Assembly: GCF_004798585.1 (NCBI RefSeq)
Contig: NZ_PPXQ01000005.1
Coordinates: forward strand, 248,001-312,000
Length of the DNA stretch: 64,000 nucleotides
Reading direction: 5' to 3'
DNA from: Massilia sp. Mn16-1_5
GTDB taxonomy: Bacteria > Pseudomonadota > Gammaproteobacteria > Burkholderiales > Burkholderiaceae_D
Below, one piece after another: positions 27,144 through 36,236 of this stretch (its first letter is position 1; each line of letters opens with the position of its first letter). Both the position numbers and the translations under genes were made by a program. The notes below the pieces were generated by a model. The model ran no database searches. It was given only the letters and a program-made list of their open reading frames with translations, and was not told the origin of the DNA.

Positions 27144-28037
27144 CTATTCTATCAGCGCCCATTGGGCCAGCGCGCGGTGAACATCCGGATAGCGCAGGCG
27201 CACGCCGAGTTCGCGCCGCATGCGCGTGTTGTCGAGGCGGCGCGATTCCGACATGAAGGACAGCAGCATCGGCGACACCGCCGCGCGCAAGTCCTCGCGC
27301 GCCAGGCGCGGCGGCCGCGCCAGTCCGTAGGCGTCGGCCACAAGGTCGAAATAGTCTCCCATTTTCAGGCGCGTATCGTCGGCCGCGTGATACACCCGCC
27401 CCGGCAGGCCGCGAAACAGCGCCAAGGCGACGATGCGCGCCAGGTCGTCGGCCTGGATGTGATTCGTGTAGACGTCGTCTTCCGCGCGCAAGGCCGGCGT
27501 GCCTTCGCGCAGGCGCCTCAAAGGCAGGCGGTCGGCGGCATAGATGCCCGGCACGCGCAGGATGGCGACGCTGCCGGCGCTGCGCATGGCCCAGGCGCGC
27601 AGCACGCGTTCGGCGTCGACGCGGCGGGCGGCACGGGCATTCTTCGGCGCCACGCCACGGGTTTCGTCGATCAGCGCTCCCTTGCAATCGCCATAGACCC
27701 CGCTCGTGCTGACATAAACGAGGCGCGCCCCCTCGGGTAGAATGGCGGTCAGCCGCCGTGTGCGCAGGTCGAGCGCGCCTTCGGTTTGCGGCGGCGCCAG
27801 ATGCACCACCCGGGAAGCCAGGCCGCGCAGGCGCGCCAGGCTGGCCGGCCGGTCGAGATCGGCCACGACCGGTATGGCGCCCAGTGCGCGCAGCTCTCCG
27901 GTGCGACTTTCGTCGCGGGTGACGGCAAAGACCCGGAAGCGTGGAACCAGCAGCGGCAGCAGGCGCATGCCGACATCGCCGCAGCCGAGCAGCAGCAGGC
28001 GTGGGCGGCCCAGACGAAATTTATTATTGAAATTCAT
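27144..28037 (-). CDS. NAD-dependent epimerase/dehydratase family protein
   Basis: 297 residues. The Rossmann motif is LLLLGCGDVGMRLLPLL (about 14-30), a GxGxxG variant seen in atypical SDRs of the YeeZ type, and a YVSTSGVYGD motif follows near 105. No reliable substrate prediction. The ATG at 28037 has no ribosome-binding site, but no other start precedes the nucleotide-binding strand. The start codon is only 12 bases from the divergent reductase start at 28050. Confidence 0.85.
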   Translation of the reverse strand: MNFNNKFRLGRPRLLLLGCGDVGMRLLPLLVPRFRVFAVTRDESRTGELRALGAIPVVADLDRPASLARLRGLASRVVHLAPPQTEGALDLRTRRLTAILPEGARLVYVSTSGVYGDCKGALIDETRGVAPKNARAARRVDAERVLRAWAMRSAGSVAILRVPGIYAADRLPLRRLREGTPALRAEDDVYTNHIQADDLARIVALALFRGLPGRVYHAADDTRLKMGDYFDLVADAYGLARPPRLAREDLRAAVSPMLLSFMSESRRLDNTRMRRELGVRLRYPDVHRALAQWALIE

Positions 28038-28049
28038 GTTGAGGATTGT

Positions 28050-29078
28050 ATGACGTTCCAGATCACTGTCCAGCCCAGCGGCACCCAATTCGCCTGCGAG
28101 GCCGACGAAACCGTCCTGTCGGCCGCGATCCGCGCCGGCGTGGGCCTGCCGTACGGCTGCAAGAACGGCGCCTGCGGTTCGTGCAAGGGCAAGGTCGTCG
28201 GCGGCAGCGTCACCCACAAGCCGCACCAGGCGCGCGCCCTGTCGGAACAGGAAAAGCTCGGCGGCATGTCGCTGTTCTGCTGCGCCCTGCCCGAAGGCGA
28301 CGTCGTGATCGAGGCGCGCGAGATCGGCGGCAGCAGCGATTACCCGATCCGCAAGATGCCGACCCGGGTGCAGTCGATCACGCGCGCCGCGCCGGACGTC
28401 GCCATCGTCACCCTGCAGTTGCCGGCCAACGAGGCGCTGGCCTACCGCGCCGGCCAGTACGTCGAATTCCTGCTGAAGGACGGCAAGCGCCGCGCCTACA
28501 GCCTGGCCTGCGCACCGACGCTCGAGCGTCCGCTGGAACTGCACATCCGCCACCTGCCGGGGGGCCTGTTTACCGACCACGTCTTCGGCGCCATGAAGGA
28601 GCGCGACATCCTGCGTTTCGAGGGTCCGCTCGGCACCTTCTTCCTGCGCGAGGAGTCCGACAAGCCGATCGTGCTGCTGGCTTCCGGCACCGGCTTCGCA
28701 CCGGTCAAGGCCCTGGTCGAGCACCTGATGCACCTGAAGTCGACGCGTCCGGTCCGCCTGTACTGGGGCGGGCGCCGTCCGCAAGACCTGTACATGGACG
28801 AGCTGTGCCAGGCCTGGACCACGACCATGCCCGACTTCCAGTACGTGCCCGTGATCTCGGATGCGCTTCCCGAGGATAACTGGACCGGCCGTACCGGCTA
28901 TGTGCACGCGGCGGTGATGCAGGACATTCCGGACCTGTCGGGCTGGCAGGTGTATGCCTGCGGCGCGCCGGTGATGGTGGATGCGGCGCGCACCGAGTAC
29001 GTGGCGCAGTGCGGACTGCCGGCGGAGGAGTTTTATGCGGATGCGTTCACGACTGAGGCGGATCTGGCGGCGGAATAA
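28050..29078 (+). CDS. 2Fe-2S ferredoxin / NAD(P)H-flavin reductase (CDP-6-deoxy-glucoseen reductase-like)
   Basis: 342 residues. A plant-type 2Fe-2S domain occupies 1-90 (cysteines in CKNGACGSCKG and a distal LFCC). It is followed by an FAD-binding barrel (RAYSLA, about 150) and an NAD(P)-binding domain (LLASGTGFAPVKAL, about 210; ending CGAPVMV). The architecture is an electron-transfer reductase that passes hydride electrons through FAD to the cluster. Many betaproteobacteria carry this protein, usually named CDP-6-deoxy-delta-3,4-glucoseen reductase; the true partner is unknown. GAGGAT precedes the ATG. Confidence 0.92.
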   Translation: MTFQITVQPSGTQFACEADETVLSAAIRAGVGLPYGCKNGACGSCKGKVVGGSVTHKPHQARALSEQEKLGGMSLFCCALPEGDVVIEAREIGGSSDYPIRKMPTRVQSITRAAPDVAIVTLQLPANEALAYRAGQYVEFLLKDGKRRAYSLACAPTLERPLELHIRHLPGGLFTDHVFGAMKERDILRFEGPLGTFFLREESDKPIVLLASGTGFAPVKALVEHLMHLKSTRPVRLYWGGRRPQDLYMDELCQAWTTTMPDFQYVPVISDALPEDNWTGRTGYVHAAVMQDIPDLSGWQVYACGAPVMVDAARTEYVAQCGLPAEEFYADAFTTEADLAAE

Positions 29079-29081
29079 CGA

Positions 29082-29163
29082 CGTAGGGTGGGCGCTCTGT
29101 GCCCACCGAACGTGGCGTCACCTCGACGCATGTTTTTGGTGGGCACAGGGCGCCCACCCTACG
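29082..29163. repeat. REP-like inverted pair 2
   Basis: Arms at 29082-29110 and 29136-29163 are inverted copies (GTAGGGTGGGCGC...GTGCCCACC). Each begins with GTAG followed by a palindrome, with small differences in the loop. Located between the reductase and the next MFS gene, right after the reductase stop. Confidence 0.75.
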
Positions 29164-29193
29164 TCGGCAGCAACGTTCTAATTCGGGCACAAT

Positions 29194-29213
29194 TGACAGC
29201 TTCTCGCCTGTCA
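29194..29213. promoter_or_regulatory. Inverted repeat TGACAG-N8-CTGTCA ahead of MFS gene
   Basis: The arms (29194-29199 and 29208-29213) overlap a TTGACA sequence at 29193-29198 and end 10 bases before the ATG. It could be an operator blocking transcription or translation start. Confidence 0.35.
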
Positions 29214-29223
29214 TTGCTCCTTC

Positions 29224-30471
29224 ATGTCTTTGCTCTCCTCCTCCAGCGGCCTCGCCGTCCTGCGCAACCGTAATCTCTCCTTTTATCTTTCCTCGCGCTT
29301 CCTCGGCACCCTGGCCGTCCAGATGCAAAGCGTGGCCGTCGGCTGGCAGGTGTACCAGATCACCGGCAGCCTGTTCGACCTGGGCCTGATCGGGCTGGCG
29401 CAGTTCGCGCCCTTCCTGGTGCTGATCCTCTGGGCCGGCCACGTGGCCGACCGCCATGACCGGCGCAAGATCATCGTCGGCTGCATGCTGACGCAATTGC
29501 TGGTGAGCGCATTGCTGCTGGCCTTTACCGCCAGCGGCAGCCATGTGGTCTGGCCCGTGTTCGCGGTATTGGTGCTGTTCGGCAGCGCGCGCGCCTTCAT
29601 GATGCCGGCCTCGCAGGCGGTACTGCGCAACCTGGTGCCGGACAAGGACTTCGGCCAGGCCGTCGCGCTCGGCTCCTCGACCTTCCACGTGGCCGTGATC
29701 GCCGGTCCCGTACTGGGCGGGCTGCTGTATGCCTTCGGGCCGACCGTCGTGTACACGATTTCCGCCGCGCTGCTGCTGGTCGCCACCCTGCTCATGGCCT
29801 CGACCACCAGCGCGCCGCAAGTACGCAGCACCAAGCCCGCCAGCTGGCATACCCTGCTCGAGGGCCTGCGCTTCGTTCGCTCGCGGCCGATCGTGCTGGG
29901 CGCGATCTCGCTCGACCTGTTCGCCGTGCTGTTCGGCGGCGCCACCGCCCTGCTGCCTGCGTACGCCCACGATGTGCTGCATGCCGGTCCCACGGCGCTC
30001 GGCTGGCTGCGTACCGCGCCCGGCGCCGGCGCGGCGCTGTGCTCGATCGCGCTGGCCTTCATGCCGATCCGGCGCCGCGTCGGAGCCTGGATGTTCGGCG
30101 GCGTCGCTGTCTTTGGCATGGCCACGCTGACCCTCGGCTGGACGAGCCAATTTCCTGTGGCCCTGATCGCCCTCTTCCTGCTGGGCGCGGGCGACATGGT
30201 CAGTGTCTACGTGCGGCACCTGCTGGTGCAGTACGAGACGCCGGACGAGATCCGCGGCCGCGTCAGCGCCGTGAATGCCGTCTTCATCGGCGCCTCCAAC
30301 GAACTGGGCGAATTCGAATCCGGCGTCACCGCCGGCTGGTTCGGCCTGACGCGCGCCATCCTGCTGGGCGGCGCGGCGACCCTGGTGGTGACGGGACTGT
30401 GGGCCGTGCTGTTTCCGGTGTTGTCGAAAATGGACCGGTTTCCGCATCACAAGGAAGAAGCGAAGGTCTAG
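29224..30471 (+). CDS. MFS transporter, EntS-like
   Basis: 415 residues, about ten to twelve membrane helices. The conserved loop HVADRHDRRKIIVG follows helix 2, and the sequence GWQVYQITGSLFDLGLIGLAQFAPFL is characteristic of the enterobactin-exporter (EntS/TCR) branch. Inner-membrane proton-driven exporter; substrate unknown, and no siderophore genes are in the window. Confidence 0.9.
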   Translation: MSLLSSSSGLAVLRNRNLSFYLSSRFLGTLAVQMQSVAVGWQVYQITGSLFDLGLIGLAQFAPFLVLILWAGHVADRHDRRKIIVGCMLTQLLVSALLLAFTASGSHVVWPVFAVLVLFGSARAFMMPASQAVLRNLVPDKDFGQAVALGSSTFHVAVIAGPVLGGLLYAFGPTVVYTISAALLLVATLLMASTTSAPQVRSTKPASWHTLLEGLRFVRSRPIVLGAISLDLFAVLFGGATALLPAYAHDVLHAGPTALGWLRTAPGAGAALCSIALAFMPIRRRVGAWMFGGVAVFGMATLTLGWTSQFPVALIALFLLGAGDMVSVYVRHLLVQYETPDEIRGRVSAVNAVFIGASNELGEFESGVTAGWFGLTRAILLGGAATLVVTGLWAVLFPVLSKMDRFPHHKEEAKV

Positions 30472-30551
30472 CCTAGCGGCGTCCAGAACGCGGCAAATAA
30501 TGCAAAAAGTGTAAGATCGGCTTCAAGATCTTTGATAAGGGAGCCATCTTT

Positions 30552-30947
30552 ATGCAAATCAATGTTAATACCGACCGTACCATCGACAAACACCAAGGTC
30601 TCGATGAACACGTGCAGTCCGTCGTCGAGAGCTCGATCGGCCGTTTCGCGGACCAGGTCCACCGCGTCGAAGTCCACCTGAGCGATGAAAACAGCCAGAA
30701 AGGCGCCGACGGCGGCAGCCGCTGCATGATGGAAGCGCACGTCGCCGGCTATGCGCCGGTGGTCGTCAACGAACACGCGGACACCCTGCACCAGTCCGTC
30801 AACAGCGCTGGCAACAAACTCAAACGCGCGCTCGACAGCGCCCTGGGCCGCCTGGCCGACAAGGGCAAGCGCGAGCCGGTGCCGCTCGGCGATGCCGACG
30901 GCGACCTCGCGCCGGAACAGGACAAGAACCTGACCAGCGGCATGTAA
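30552..30947 (+). CDS. HPF/RaiA-type ribosome-associated protein
   Basis: 131 residues. The first ~105 follow the beta-alpha-beta fold of hibernation factors (MQINVNTDRTIDKHQGLDEHVQSVVESSIGRF...VEVHLSDEN...A.TLHQSVNSAGNKLKRALDSALGRL). The tail is acidic. Proteins of this family bind the 30S decoding region and silence ribosomes under stress. It has its own terminator 20 bases downstream. Confidence 0.87.
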   Translation: MQINVNTDRTIDKHQGLDEHVQSVVESSIGRFADQVHRVEVHLSDENSQKGADGGSRCMMEAHVAGYAPVVVNEHADTLHQSVNSAGNKLKRALDSALGRLADKGKREPVPLGDADGDLAPEQDKNLTSGM

Positions 30948-30966
30948 TCGCCGCGGATGGAAGCTG

Positions 30967-30995
30967 AAGCGCGGCTCGGGGGCCGCGCTTTTTTT
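30967..30995 (+). terminator. Intrinsic terminator after the hibernation-factor gene
   Basis: AAGCGCGGC and GCCGCGCTT form a nine-pair stem with a six-base loop, followed by T7. It overlaps the stop of the convergent gene and may end both transcripts. Confidence 0.85.
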
Positions 30996-31800
30996 ATCCC
31001 TCGACCAGCACCCGCAGTTCGCGCAGGTAACGCAATCCGGCCAGCGCCCGGCTGCCGTACCAGGACATCATCTCGCCGTCGACCAGCAACACCGGAATGC
31101 CGAGCTGCTTCTCCAGGGCATCCGCGTGCGCCTCGGTGAAGCGATAGGGTTCGGTGGACAGCAGCACCGCGTCGAGTTGGTCGACCAGCTCGCTCGACCA
31201 CGCAAAACGCGGGTAACGGGCGGTGTCGGGCAAAGCCGGCAAGGTCCAGCCGAGTTCGGCCAGCATGCGCGCGATATACGTGTCGCTTGACACGCTCATC
31301 CATGGATCCTGCCAGATGCAGTAGAGCACCGTGCGCGGCGGCCCTGCCCGCTCCTGCTTCAGCGCCGCGTACTCGGCTTCGAAGTCCGCGCACCAGCGTT
31401 CGGCCGCCTCCTCGGCGCCGAAAATGCCGCCCATCAGCCTTGCCAAGGCCAGGTTATCGCGCGGCGCCAGCGGATGGGTGACGACCAGGTGCGGCACGAA
31501 GGCGGCCAGGGCCTCGGCCGTCGGCTTCTCGTTTTCGTCGATGTTGAGGATCACGTGGGTCGGCGCCAGCTTGCGGATTTTCTCGAGGTTGACGTCCTTG
31601 GTGCCGCCGACTTTCGGGATCGCCGCGACTGTTTCCGCGGGATGGATGCAAAAGCCGGTACGGCCGACCAGCAGGTGAGAAAGGCCCAGGTCGCACAGCA
31701 ATTCGGTGATCGAGGGAACCAGCGAAACGATGCGCGCGCCAGGCGCCGGCGGGTGGGCGACGCCCAGGGCGTCGATGCGGTGTTCGAGGGGTGCGGTCAT
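30994..31800 (-). CDS. BtuF-like helical-backbone metal/cobalamin-binding protein
   Basis: 268 residues from ATG 31800. RIVSLVPSITELLCDLGLSHLLVGRTGFCIHP and VGGTKDVNLEKIRKLAPTHVILN are typical of the TroA/BtuF periplasmic-binding fold. No signal peptide is visible, so it may be cytosolic and act as a stand-alone binding protein. A longer start at 31866 would add 22 residues and does not create a good signal peptide. No ABC transporter partner is adjacent. Confidence 0.85.
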   Translation of the reverse strand: MTAPLEHRIDALGVAHPPAPGARIVSLVPSITELLCDLGLSHLLVGRTGFCIHPAETVAAIPKVGGTKDVNLEKIRKLAPTHVILNIDENEKPTAEALAAFVPHLVVTHPLAPRDNLALARLMGGIFGAEEAAERWCADFEAEYAALKQERAGPPRTVLYCIWQDPWMSVSSDTYIARMLAELGWTLPALPDTARYPRFAWSSELVDQLDAVLLSTEPYRFTEAHADALEKQLGIPVLLVDGEMMSWYGSRALAGLRYLRELRVLVEG

Positions 31801-31920
31801 GGCCGCTATTGAAACACTCCTGTTTCCGAAACACCAGCGGGAACGCGGCGGCGAATGGTTTATCATGCATGCTTATTTCCCTACTCATTCCAGCTACCAG
31901 CGAGCACGCGGAGGAACGTT

Positions 31921-32886
31921 TTGAAACTGATCGGAGCATTTCGGGATTCGGGCTACACGGTGGACAAGCTGGAGCTGTTCCGCGGCGCCGACACGCAGGC
32001 CGTGGCCACTGCGCTGGCCGATTGCGAGGTGGTGCAGGTCGCCGCCGGCGAACCGATCGAGGATCCGGTGAGGGCACGGCTCTACATCGTGCTGTCCGGC
32101 ATGCTCGAAGTCGAGACGGACGGCCACACCGGCAGTTCCGACGGCAACGTCAACCGCATCGCGCCGGGCGAAAGCGTGGGCGAGCAATCGGTGCTGGACG
32201 ACGCCGCCAACCTCGACGCCGTGCACGCGGTCGAGGAAACCCGGCTGCTGGTGATCGAATCGGAACTGGCCTGGGAACTGATCGACCATTCGAACGCGGT
32301 GGCGCGCAACCTGCTGCGCCTGATGTCCTTCCGCATCCGCGCGGCGAATGCCCTGCTGCGCCGGCGCCAGAAGCTGGGCGAGTTCTACCGCCAGCTCTCG
32401 CTGAACGATACCCTGACGGGCCTGTACAACCGCACCTGGCTGGCCGATATGCTGCCGAAACTGGTGGCGCGCGCGCGCGCCCAGGGCAGCCCGCTGTCCC
32501 TGCTCATGGTCGACCTCGACAATTTTAAAAAGTTCAACGACACCCACGGCCACCTGGTCGGCGACGCCGCCCTGTGTGCGGCGGCAAATGCCATCCGCGA
32601 CGGCCTGCGCCCGTCCGACTTTGCGGTGCGCTATGGCGGCGAAGAACTCATGGCCGTGCTGCCGGAAACCAATGCCGAGCTGGCCCACATGGTGGCCGAC
32701 CGCCTGTGCCAGCAGATGCGCGAAGTGGTCCTGTTCTCCGACATGCGGGTGCCAATGCCGCACCTGACGGCCTGCTTCGGCGTGGCCGTACTCGGTCCGG
32801 AAGGCGATGAAGTGAGCCTGATCGAAGCAGCCGATGCGGCCCTCTACCGTGCCAAGGAAGCCGGCCGCAATTGTGTGAGCGTTTGA
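31921..32886 (+). CDS. Diguanylate cyclase with cyclic-nucleotide-binding-like sensor domain
   Basis: 321 residues from a TTG at 31921 with GGAGGA just ahead; longer starts lack such a site. Residues 25-140 look like a cNMP-binding beta-barrel (LYIVLSGMLEVETDG...IAPGESVGEQSVLDD). The GGDEF domain covers about 165-320 with active site YGGEEL and an inhibitory RxxD site (RPSD) five residues ahead. It would make c-di-GMP in response to a bound ligand. Cytosolic, single gene. Confidence 0.9.
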   Translation: MKLIGAFRDSGYTVDKLELFRGADTQAVATALADCEVVQVAAGEPIEDPVRARLYIVLSGMLEVETDGHTGSSDGNVNRIAPGESVGEQSVLDDAANLDAVHAVEETRLLVIESELAWELIDHSNAVARNLLRLMSFRIRAANALLRRRQKLGEFYRQLSLNDTLTGLYNRTWLADMLPKLVARARAQGSPLSLLMVDLDNFKKFNDTHGHLVGDAALCAAANAIRDGLRPSDFAVRYGGEELMAVLPETNAELAHMVADRLCQQMREVVLFSDMRVPMPHLTACFGVAVLGPEGDEVSLIEAADAALYRAKEAGRNCVSV

Positions 32887-32962
32887 TTGACGGATCGCGA
32901 GCGCGCACCGACAATCCGTGCCACGCTGGACGCTTCAGCACGAAGGCACACACAATAAAACG

Positions 32963-34411
32963 ATGAGCACACACACTTTCCTCTGGCACGATTACGAAAC
33001 CTTCGGCGCCCAGCCGCGCCGCGATCGCCCGGCGCAGTTCGCCGCGATCCGCACCGATGCCGAACTGAACGAGATCGGCGAACCGCTGATGCTGTTCTGC
33101 CAGCCGGCCAACGACTACCTGCCCGATCCGCAATCCTGCCTGATCACCGGCATCACGCCCCAGCAATGCCTGAAGCAAGGCGTGCCCGAGCACGAGTTCG
33201 CGCGCCAGATCGAAGCCGCCTTCGCCGAGCCGGGCACGATCGGCGTCGGCTACAACACGATCCGCTTCGACGACGAAGTCACGCGCTTCCTGTTCTGGCG
33301 TAATCTGCTCGACCCGTACGCGCGCGAGTGGCAGAACAATTGCGGCCGCTGGGACCTGCTGGACGTGGTGCGCATGACCTATGCCCTGCGTCCCGAGGGC
33401 ATCGAGTGGCCGACGCATCCGGACGGCCGCCCCAGCTTCCGCCTCGAGGACCTGACGCGCGCTAACGGCCTCAGCCACGACGCGGCCCACGATGCGCTGT
33501 CCGACGTGCGCGCCACCATTGCCCTGGCGCGCCTGATTCGCAGCAAGCAGCCGCGCCTGTTCGACTTCTGCCTGGAGCTGCGGCGCAAGGACAAGGTTGC
33601 CAGCGAAATGGGCCTGCACCTGGAACGCAGCACGCGCCAGCCTTTCCTGCACGTGTCGGGCATGTTCCCGGCCGAGAATGGCTGCCTGGGCCTGGTCTGG
33701 CCGCTGGCCCAGCATCCGAGCAACAAGAACGAGATCCTGGTCTGGGATTGCCGCCACGATCCATCGGAACTGTTCGGCCTGGATGTGGAGACGATTCGCC
33801 TGCGCATGTTCACGCGCAGCGCCGACCTGCCCGAGGGCGTGACGCGCTTGCCGATCAAGAGCGTGCACCTGAACAAGTCGCCGATGCTGGTCGGGAACCT
33901 GAAAACCCTGAGCCCGGCGATGGCCACGCGCTGGGGCATCGACCTCGAGCAGGCCAAAGCCCATGCGCAGTTGGCGGCGAAGGGTCCCGACATGACGGCG
34001 GTCTGGGCCCAGGTCTACCAGAAGCCCGGAGCCGGCAACGATACCGATGTCGACGAGGATTTGTACGGCGGCTTTGTCAGCAACAACGACCGCCGCAAGC
34101 TCGAATCGCTGCGCATGCAGACGCCCGCCCAGCTCGCCACCGCCCGCCCCTCCTTCGAGGACGAGCGCCTGGCCGAACTGCTGTGGCGCTACCGCGCACG
34201 CAATTTCCCGCAGACTTTGAGCGAGCAGGAAATGGAAAGCTGGGAAGAGCACCGGGCGGCGCGCCTGTTCGACGGCGCCGGCGGCGCGCGTACGGTCGAT
34301 CAGTTGTTTGGGGAGATCGATGCGCTGTCGGAGACGGCGGACGAGCGGGCCGAGGAGATTCTCGGCGCCTTGTACGAATACGTGGAGGCGATTGCGCCGA
34401 GCAGGTATTGA
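32963..34411 (+). CDS. sbcB: Exodeoxyribonuclease I
   Basis: 482 residues, 3'-5' single-strand DNA exonuclease used in recombination and mismatch repair. The DEDD exonuclease motif starts at HDYETFG (D10, E12), with VGYNTIRFDDE and SHDAAHDALSDV supplying further acidic residues and the His. The C-terminal ExoI-specific region is complete, and the length matches E. coli SbcB (475). Start at 32963 (MSTHTFLWHDYE). Single gene. Confidence 0.96.
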   Translation: MSTHTFLWHDYETFGAQPRRDRPAQFAAIRTDAELNEIGEPLMLFCQPANDYLPDPQSCLITGITPQQCLKQGVPEHEFARQIEAAFAEPGTIGVGYNTIRFDDEVTRFLFWRNLLDPYAREWQNNCGRWDLLDVVRMTYALRPEGIEWPTHPDGRPSFRLEDLTRANGLSHDAAHDALSDVRATIALARLIRSKQPRLFDFCLELRRKDKVASEMGLHLERSTRQPFLHVSGMFPAENGCLGLVWPLAQHPSNKNEILVWDCRHDPSELFGLDVETIRLRMFTRSADLPEGVTRLPIKSVHLNKSPMLVGNLKTLSPAMATRWGIDLEQAKAHAQLAAKGPDMTAVWAQVYQKPGAGNDTDVDEDLYGGFVSNNDRRKLESLRMQTPAQLATARPSFEDERLAELLWRYRARNFPQTLSEQEMESWEEHRAARLFDGAGGARTVDQLFGEIDALSETADERAEEILGALYEYVEAIAPSRY

Positions 34412-34456
34412 AGTTAGCGGGGCTTCGCCTGTTACGTTATCGGTGTTTTAAAATCC

Positions 34457-34571
34457 GCGCGGGCATGCCCGCCCTACGGTGCGCTGCAGCTACAGGCCGT
34501 AGCGTAACGTAGGGCGGGCATGCCCTGCCCTCGCGGGCAGGGCGCTTCGCGGGCGGGCAGCATGCTGCCCG
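34457..34571. repeat. REP-like inverted pair 3 and adjoining palindromes
   Basis: CGGGCATGCCCGCCCTACG (34460-34478) is inverted at 34508-34525. Next come GCCCTGCCC/GGGCAGGGC (34522-34530 and 34535-34543) with a four-base loop and an 18-base perfect palindrome centred on CATG (34554-34571). The block fills most of the 240-base gap between sbcB and pyrF and could fold into several strong hairpins. Confidence 0.7.
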
Positions 34572-34652
34572 AATTCCCCGCTACGCCCCGCGCGGATCGT
34601 TGCATGTCGTTAACGGCGCGGGCAACTGCCCCACTCCGCCCGTGCCCGTTAT

Positions 34653-35474
34653 TTACCCCCGATACCGGTTGATCTCGTCGCGCGTCTCACGCGCAACGCG
34701 CCGCGCGGCCGTCGCGAAATCCTCGCCCTCCTGCGCAGTGGCATACAAAATCGCCCGCGAGGAATTGATCATCATTCCGGTCCCGTTCGCCGTGCGCCCT
34801 GCACGCACGGTCGCCGCCACATCGCCCCCTTGCGCGCCGACACCCGGCACCAATAAAGGCATGTCGCCGATGATCTTGCGCACCTGCGCCAGTTCTTCCG
34901 GGAAGGTCGCGCCCACCACCAGCGCGCACTGGCCGTTGCGGTTCCATTTCTCGGCAACCAGCTTCGCCACGTGCTGGTACAGCGGCACGCCGCCCACATC
35001 CAGGAACTGCAGGTCCGAGCCGCCCGCGTTCGAGGTCCGGCACAGCACGATCACGCCGCGGTCGGGCCAGTCGAAGTAGGGTTCGACCGAATCCGAACCC
35101 ATGTAGGGGCTGACCGTGACGGCGTCGGCGCCGTAGCGGTCGAAGGCTTCGCGCGCGTACTGGTGCGCGGTGGCGCCGATGTCGCCGCGCTTGGCGTCGA
35201 GGATCAGGGGGATATGCGGGTAGGTGTCGCGCAGGTAGCGGCAGATGGCTTCCAGCTGGTCCTCGGCGCCGAGGGCGGCGAAATAGGCGATCTGCGGCTT
35301 GAAGGCACAGGCGAGATCGGCCGTGGCGTCGATGATGGCCTTGCAGAACTGGACAATGGCGTCCGGTTGATCCTTGAGGTGCGCAGGGAAACGCGCGAGG
35401 TCGGGGTCGAGTCCAACGCACAGGAGCGAGTCGTTGCGGGCCCAGGCCGCGGAGAGTTTATCGATGAAATTCAC
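34653..35474 (-). CDS. pyrF: Orotidine-5'-phosphate decarboxylase
   Basis: 273 residues; converts OMP to UMP in pyrimidine synthesis. The catalytic motif is [10 protein letters not shown] near residue 90, and the overall length fits the type 2 PyrF of many betaproteobacteria. The GTG at 35474 has AAGGGG seven bases ahead. Single gene, divergent from the LemA operon. Confidence 0.95.
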   Translation of the reverse strand: MNFIDKLSAAWARNDSLLCVGLDPDLARFPAHLKDQPDAIVQFCKAIIDATADLACAFKPQIAYFAALGAEDQLEAICRYLRDTYPHIPLILDAKRGDIGATAHQYAREAFDRYGADAVTVSPYMGSDSVEPYFDWPDRGVIVLCRTSNAGGSDLQFLDVGGVPLYQHVAKLVAEKWNRNGQCALVVGATFPEELAQVRKIIGDMPLLVPGVGAQGGDVAATVRAGRTANGTGMMINSSRAILYATAQEGEDFATAARRVARETRDEINRYRG

Positions 35475-35622
35475 GTCCAGCCCCTTGTCAGTAGTCGTTG
35501 CAAACCCATTATTGTACCCGCCGCATGGGCCCCGGTGGCACGACGGGCGCGACCGTGCGACCGCCAACGGGCGACTCCTGTATATTTTTATTCATTCGAC
35601 AACTCGCAATGGACAGGACATC

Positions 35623-36234
35623 ATGAGGTCTTCCGTATTCTCTCGCTGGGCCCGTCTGCTGGCCGCCGCCACCCTGGCAAGCTCGCTGCTCTCCGGCTGC
35701 GGCTACAACGAATTCCAGACCAAGGACGAGGCCACCAAGGCGGCCTGGGGCGAAGTGGTCAACCAGTACCAGCGCCGTGCCGACCTGATCCCGAACCTGG
35801 TAAACACCGTCAAGGGCTATGCCTCGCACGAACGCGAGACGCTGGAAGCGGTCACCCGTGCGCGCGCGGCCGCCACCAGCTTCCAGATCACGCCCGAGGT
35901 CCTGAACAATCCGCAGGCCTTCCAGAAGTTCCAGCAGGTGCAGGGCGAACTCTCGAGCGCGCTGTCGCGCCTGATGGTCGTCTCCGAGAAGTATCCGGAA
36001 CTCAAGGCCGACACCAGCTTCCGCGACCTGCAGTCGCAGCTGGAAGGGACCGAGAACCGCATCACGGTCGCGCGCCAGCGCTATATCGCCTCGGTGCAGG
36101 ACTATAACGTCACCGTGCGCAAGTTCCCGACCAACCTGACCGCGATGATGTTCGGCTACGATGCCAAGCCGTCGTTCACGGTCGAGAACGAAAAAGCGAT
36201 CTCGACCGCACCAACGGTCAACTTCGGCAAATAA
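35623..36234 (+). CDS. lemA: LemA family lipoprotein
   Basis: 203 residues. A lipobox LLSGC places the lipidated Cys at about 26. The rest is the LemA helical fold (AWGEVVNQYQRRADLIPNLVNTVKGYASHE...VTRARAAA...ARQRYIASVQDYN). Precedes two TPM-domain genes by two bases and an overlap, the common LemA-TPM-TPM arrangement thought to act in envelope quality control. Confidence 0.93.
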   Translation: MRSSVFSRWARLLAAATLASSLLSGCGYNEFQTKDEATKAAWGEVVNQYQRRADLIPNLVNTVKGYASHERETLEAVTRARAAATSFQITPEVLNNPQAFQKFQQVQGELSSALSRLMVVSEKYPELKADTSFRDLQSQLEGTENRITVARQRYIASVQDYNVTVRKFPTNLTAMMFGYDAKPSFTVENEKAISTAPTVNFGK

Positions 36235-36236
36235 CG

